Of a stretch of 8,412 nt of DNA, positions 6,110-8,412 are shown piece after piece. The notes under the pieces were generated by a model. That model searched no databases. It worked only from the letters and a program-made list of their open reading frames with translations, and was not told the origin of the DNA. Every line of letters begins with the position of its first letter. Position 1 is the first letter of the stretch. This DNA comes from Roseicyclus sp. (GTDB taxonomy: Bacteria > Pseudomonadota > Alphaproteobacteria > Rhodobacterales > Rhodobacteraceae). The translations under genes were made by a program, and so were the position numbers. Where the stretch lies: the NCBI GenBank assembly GCA_018401055.1, contig JAGYLB010000094.1, positions 1-8,412 on the forward strand, read 5' to 3'.

Positions 6110-6700
6110 GATCTTCCCCAGACCGGCAGGCCAGCCGCCTGCAACAGTTGCGCGGTCTCGGCCAGCGGCAAGCCCACGATGGCGCTGTGGCTGCCCGAAA
6201 TCCACGGGATGAAGGCGCCCGCAGGCCCCTGAATGGAATAGCCGCCCGCCTTGCCCTGCCAGTCGCCACTGGCGATGTAGCCGTCGCGTTCCAGCTGCGA
6301 AAGACGTTTCATCTGCACGCGGGACTCGACCAGCCGTTCCCAGACCTTCTCGCCACGCCGGACGGCGAGCGCTGTGTAGACCCGGTGGCGGCGACCCGAG
6401 AGCAGGTCGAGAAAGGCGCGCGCCTCCGCCTCATCCGCCGGTTTGCCCAAGATGCGCCGGCCAAGCGCCACGGTGGTGTCTGCAGACAAGACGACATCAT
6501 CGGGATTGGCGGGGATCGCGGCCAGTTTTTCCCGTGCGATCCGGGCGCAATAGGCGCCCGGCAGCTCGGTGCGGTGCGGGGCCTCGTCAATGTCGGGGGG
6601 CAGAACGGCGTCGGGCACAAGACCAAGCACCGCGAGCAATTCCTTGCGGCGGGGGCTGCCGGACCCGGAGGATGAGGCGGGGATGTGAACCGTGGGTCAT
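6106..6700 (-). pseudogene. maf: Maf-type nucleotide pyrophosphatase, one frameshift near the N-terminus
   Basis: The intact protein would be ~198 residues and would hydrolyse non-canonical or modified nucleoside triphosphates (Maf/YhdE/YceF family, house-cleaning). From ATG 6700 the protein reads [11 protein letters not shown], then a four-base block CGGG (6667-6664) replaces what should be one codon, and the normal frame resumes as [16 protein letters not shown]. The break falls inside the signature S-x-S-P-R-R, so no in-frame start restores it; the remaining frame could only begin at TTG 6639, past the motif. The rest is well conserved: [20 protein letters not shown] (catalytic Asp in SADT), [30 protein letters not shown] and [11 protein letters not shown]. 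The gene lies after infA and overlaps RNase E/G by GTGA. No strong ribosome binding site precedes 6700. Whether the break is real or a consensus error cannot be told from this sequence. Confidence 0.88.
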
Positions 6701-6767
6701 TTTCAGCACCCGGAACGGTAGAGGTGCCGGGCCGCGCGTCGCCTGCGGCGCCACGCTCACCCGCACT

Positions 6768-6793
6768 GGGCGGCGTCAAGACGCCGCCCTACT
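6768..6793 (-). repeat. strong hairpin at the infA stop codon (REP-like)
   Basis: GGGCGGCGT (6768-6776), loop CAAG, then ACGCCGCCC (6781-6789) form a perfect nine-base stem. The stem begins with the last base of the infA stop codon TAG (6791-6789), which sits in GTAGGG on the minus strand. It may attenuate or terminate transcription between infA and maf, or protect the infA mRNA 3' end; no T-run follows. The same GTAGGG-plus-hairpin layout occurs at the mltB stop (5012-5049). Confidence 0.55.
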
Positions 6794-7007
6794 TGAAACG
6801 ATAATTGATACGGCCCTTGCTCAGATCATAGGGCGTCATTTCGACTTGCACCTTGTCGCCTGCGAGAACCCGGATGCGGTTCTTGCGCATCTTTCCTGCC
6901 GTATGCGCGATGATCTCATGGCCGTTTTCAAGCTCGACCCGGAATGTCGCGTTGGGCAGGAGTTCCTTTACGACGCCGGGAAATTCGAGCATTTCTTCCT
7001 TGGCCAT
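6789..7007 (-). CDS. infA: translation initiation factor IF-1
   Basis: A 72-residue protein that matches IF-1 over its whole length: [60 protein letters not shown] and [13 protein letters not shown]-1 is a single S1/OB-fold protein that occupies the A site of the 30S subunit during initiation. ATG 7007 is the start, with AAGGAG six bases upstream; a GTG two codons earlier lies too close to the ribosome binding site. The leader carries a seven-base-stem hairpin (7026-7042) about ten bases before the ribosome binding site. Intact and of standard length. Confidence 0.98.
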   Translation of the reverse strand: MAKEEMLEFPGVVKELLPNATFRVELENGHEIIAHTAGKMRKNRIRVLAGDKVQVEMTPYDLSKGRINYRFK

Positions 7008-7025
7008 GGTCACTCCTTGTCATGC

Positions 7026-7042
7026 GCACCGCGCGGCGGTGC
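7026..7042 (-). promoter_or_regulatory. hairpin in the infA leader
   Basis: GCACCGC (7026-7032), a three-base loop, and GCGGTGC (7036-7042) make a perfect seven-base stem just ahead of the infA ribosome binding site (AAGGAG near 7014-7019 on the minus strand). It could end transcripts from the hydrolase gene or influence infA expression. No T-run follows, so the role is open. Confidence 0.35.
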
Positions 7043-7054
7043 AGGTGGCGGGTA

Positions 7055-7107
7055 GATGCGCCCCTCGGGGCAGATTTTCAAGGCAAATCTGACCTGCGCC
7101 CCGCATC
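7055..7107. repeat. nested inverted repeats over the 3' end of the hydrolase gene
   Basis: An outer pair GATGCG (7055-7060)/CGCATC (7102-7107) encloses CCCC-TC-GGGG (7061-7070) and CAGATTT (7071-7077)/AAATCTG (7085-7091). The inner palindrome contains the TGA stop of the nitrilase-type gene (7080-7078). This could be a terminator-like structure, or a dispersed palindrome that replaced the original gene end. No copies elsewhere in the window. Confidence 0.4.
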
Positions 7108-7971
7108 ATCGGCGCGCAAGGCGCTTTCCGGCCAATGGGCGTGGTTGAACACGGCCCCCTCGGCCCTGACACGGGCGATGGCGGCAAGGTCGATCTCGGC
7201 CATGACCCAACCGGGGTCGTTGAGCGCACCCTGCGCCAGAATGCCGTCCTCGGGGAAGCCCAGATCGGACGGACCGAAGATGCCTGCCGCCCCCACGTTC
7301 TCGTCCACTGCGGGCGACCAGGGCGCATCGCCCACGGTTGGGGATTGCACGACGACGCATTGCCCCTCGAGCGCGCGGGCCATGGCGCCGATGCGCACAC
7401 GGTTGTAGCCGTGGACAGTGTCGGTGCAGGACGGGACCAGCAGGATTTCGGCACCCTGATCGATCAAGGCGCGCCCAAGCAGCGGGAATTCCGCGTCATA
7501 ACAGATAAGGATGCCGATGCGGCCAAGCGGCGTGTCGATCACCTCGAGCGGATCACCGGGTACGACATTCCAGGTCTCGCGTTCGAAGCGGGTCATCACC
7601 TGTTTGTCCTGATAGGCGACAAAGGGCGCGTCGGCATCGGGCCCCACCAGCCAGGCGCGGTTGACGGGACGCGCGCGGCCTTCGTCGAATACAGGACCGG
7701 AGGGGCACAGGATATGGACGCCGTAACCTTGTGCCAGATCGGCCAACAGGTGGTCGGCGCGTTCGGCCAATCCGGCGGCGGCGTGGAGCGATGCCTCGAG
7801 ATCATGGGCGGCACCTGCAATGGCGGCCAACTCCATGCGGGCGTATTCGGGAAAGACCAGCAGGTCGGCCCCGGCATGGGCGGCCTCGCGCACCCAGGCG
7901 ATCTGCTTTTCGGCATAGTCGATCCAGGTGTCGAAGCGGTCGAGCGGATAGGCGGCGGTGGCGATCTTCAT
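7078..7971 (-). CDS. carbon-nitrogen hydrolase (nitrilase superfamily)
   Basis: A 297-residue cytoplasmic hydrolase of the nitrilase/amidase superfamily, which cleaves non-peptide C-N bonds (amides or nitriles) using a Glu-Lys-Cys triad. The triad is visible: Glu42 in LLVFPEYARME, Lys123 in YQDKQVMTRFE and Cys157 in ILICYDAEFP. A further typical feature is the segment RIGAMARALEGQCVVVQSPT. The substrate cannot be deduced. The ATG (7971) overlaps the stop of the upstream acetyltransferase gene as ATGA, so the two are coupled and likely work together; in several bacteria the same two domains are fused in one protein (GNAT first, hydrolase second, as in B. subtilis YhcX). The last residues (GRRSDLP) are encoded inside an inverted-repeat element and may not be ancestral. 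The gene is otherwise intact. Confidence 0.93.
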   Translation of the reverse strand: MKIATAAYPLDRFDTWIDYAEKQIAWVREAAHAGADLLVFPEYARMELAAIAGAAHDLEASLHAAAGLAERADHLLADLAQGYGVHILCPSGPVFDEGRARPVNRAWLVGPDADAPFVAYQDKQVMTRFERETWNVVPGDPLEVIDTPLGRIGILICYDAEFPLLGRALIDQGAEILLVPSCTDTVHGYNRVRIGAMARALEGQCVVVQSPTVGDAPWSPAVDENVGAAGIFGPSDLGFPEDGILAQGALNDPGWVMAEIDLAAIARVRAEGAVFNHAHWPESALRADDAGRRSDLP

Positions 7972-8412
7972 AGGGGCTTGATCCAGACCTTAAGGGATTT
8001 GGGGGTCTCCATCGCCTCACCGATGTCGCGCCAACGGATCGTGGTCGTCACGCCATCCAGCGGGGCGTAGCCGAAATGCCGCCAGACCGGATCGAGGGGC
8101 ATTGCAGCCACAGGCCGCATCGGGTGGTTATCGGGGCGGATGACAGCACAAAAGATTGCATAAGTGCAACCGATCAACTTCGCATGCGCCTCCCGAAGGG
8201 CAAAGAAAGACCGGTAGGCGCCCTGACCCCTGCCCGATTCAAGCATAACGGATTCAGCGCAATAGTAGACGTTCTTTACGTCGATTGGCAGCGCCTTCTC
8301 CAAATCTGCCGCCACCTCGGAATGATCGGATAAAGGCAATCCTGTCGAGCCGCCGACAAGCGTGTCACCATCGAAGGCCGCCACCATAAGGCTGTCGGAG
8401 CGGGCGTAATCG
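7968..8412 (-). CDS. GNAT-family acetyltransferase, C-terminal part
   Basis: The frame is open to the right edge, so the N-terminus lies outside the window; about 147 residues are visible. They begin DYARSDSLMVAAFDGDTLVG and include the acetyl-CoA-binding core in the form VYYCAESVMLESGRGQGAYR (motif R-G-Q-G-x-[YG]), followed by SFFALREAHAKLIGC and a C-terminal LDPVWRHFGYAPLDGV. GNAT enzymes transfer acetyl groups from acetyl-CoA to amines; the acceptor here is unknown. An ATG at 8387 is internal, since similarity and the open frame continue past it. The stop overlaps the hydrolase start by ATGA. The pairing with a nitrilase-type hydrolase suggests acetylation and amide cleavage of related substrates (inference). 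Confidence 0.87.
   Translation of the reverse strand, partial: DYARSDSLMVAAFDGDTLVGGSTGLPLSDHSEVAADLEKALPIDVKNVYYCAESVMLESGRGQGAYRSFFALREAHAKLIGCTYAIFCAVIRPDNHPMRPVAAMPLDPVWRHFGYAPLDGVTTTIRWRDIGEAMETPKSLKVWIKPL

Noticed and set aside
5450..6232. A 260-codon plus-strand frame opposite RNase E/G.
   Set aside because: The minus strand carries conserved RNase E/G motifs throughout; this is a shadow frame.
7135..8070. A 311-codon plus-strand frame opposite the hydrolase, longer than the hydrolase itself.
   Set aside because: The hydrolase has its full Glu-Lys-Cys triad and coupled start; the plus frame shows only mirror-image codon bias.
1..8412. CRISPR array or other tandem repeats.
   Set aside because: No regularly spaced direct repeats were found on reading through the window.

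Overview
The window looks like a chromosomal segment of a Rhodobacterales (Roseobacter/Rhodobacter-type) alphaproteobacterium. The basis is the minus-strand order infA, maf, short RNase E/G, yacG, tRNA-Phe, which I recall as characteristic of that order, together with high-GC codon use and the protein motifs. This placement comes from memory and motif reading, not from a database search.

Layout. Positions 1 to about 3240 form the end of an integrated mobile element that ends exactly at the 3' CCA of tRNA-Phe. Reading towards the tRNA, it carries: the first ~185 codons of an AIPR-type abortive-infection protein (minus, cut by the left window edge); a small two-helix membrane protein and an XRE/Cro-type repressor (minus, ATGA-coupled); a divergent promoter/operator with a CGCACA-TT-TGTGCG palindrome; two small helix-turn-helix (excisionase-like) genes (plus); and a tyrosine integrase (plus) broken by two single-base frameshifts. 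Positions 3241-8412 are host backbone: tRNA-Phe(GAA) and yacG (minus), a divergent mltB-type lytic transglycosylase lipoprotein gene (plus) split by three or four frameshifts, then on the minus strand RNase E/G, maf (one frameshift), infA, a nitrilase-superfamily hydrolase and the C-terminal part of a GNAT acetyltransferase.

How the parts fit. The repressor, excisionase-like proteins and integrase form the maintenance and excision module of a tRNA-Phe island, and the AIPR gene is its probable cargo, an anti-phage gene. The backbone genes are translation and RNA housekeeping. infA, maf and RNase E/G form one minus-strand series, with maf and RNase E/G overlapping by GTGA. GNAT and nitrilase genes overlap by ATGA and resemble a split version of a known fusion protein.

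Two cross-cutting observations. First, three recognisable genes contain at least six single-base frameshifts with the downstream frame otherwise fully conserved, which suggests either consensus errors or very recent decay. Second, the stop codons of mltB and infA both lie in a GTAGGG that opens a GC-rich hairpin, as if REP-like palindromes had landed on the gene ends. The strongest candidate for a biologically interesting system is the AIPR-bearing island with its repressor/membrane-protein pair, but most of the AIPR gene and any partners lie outside the window.
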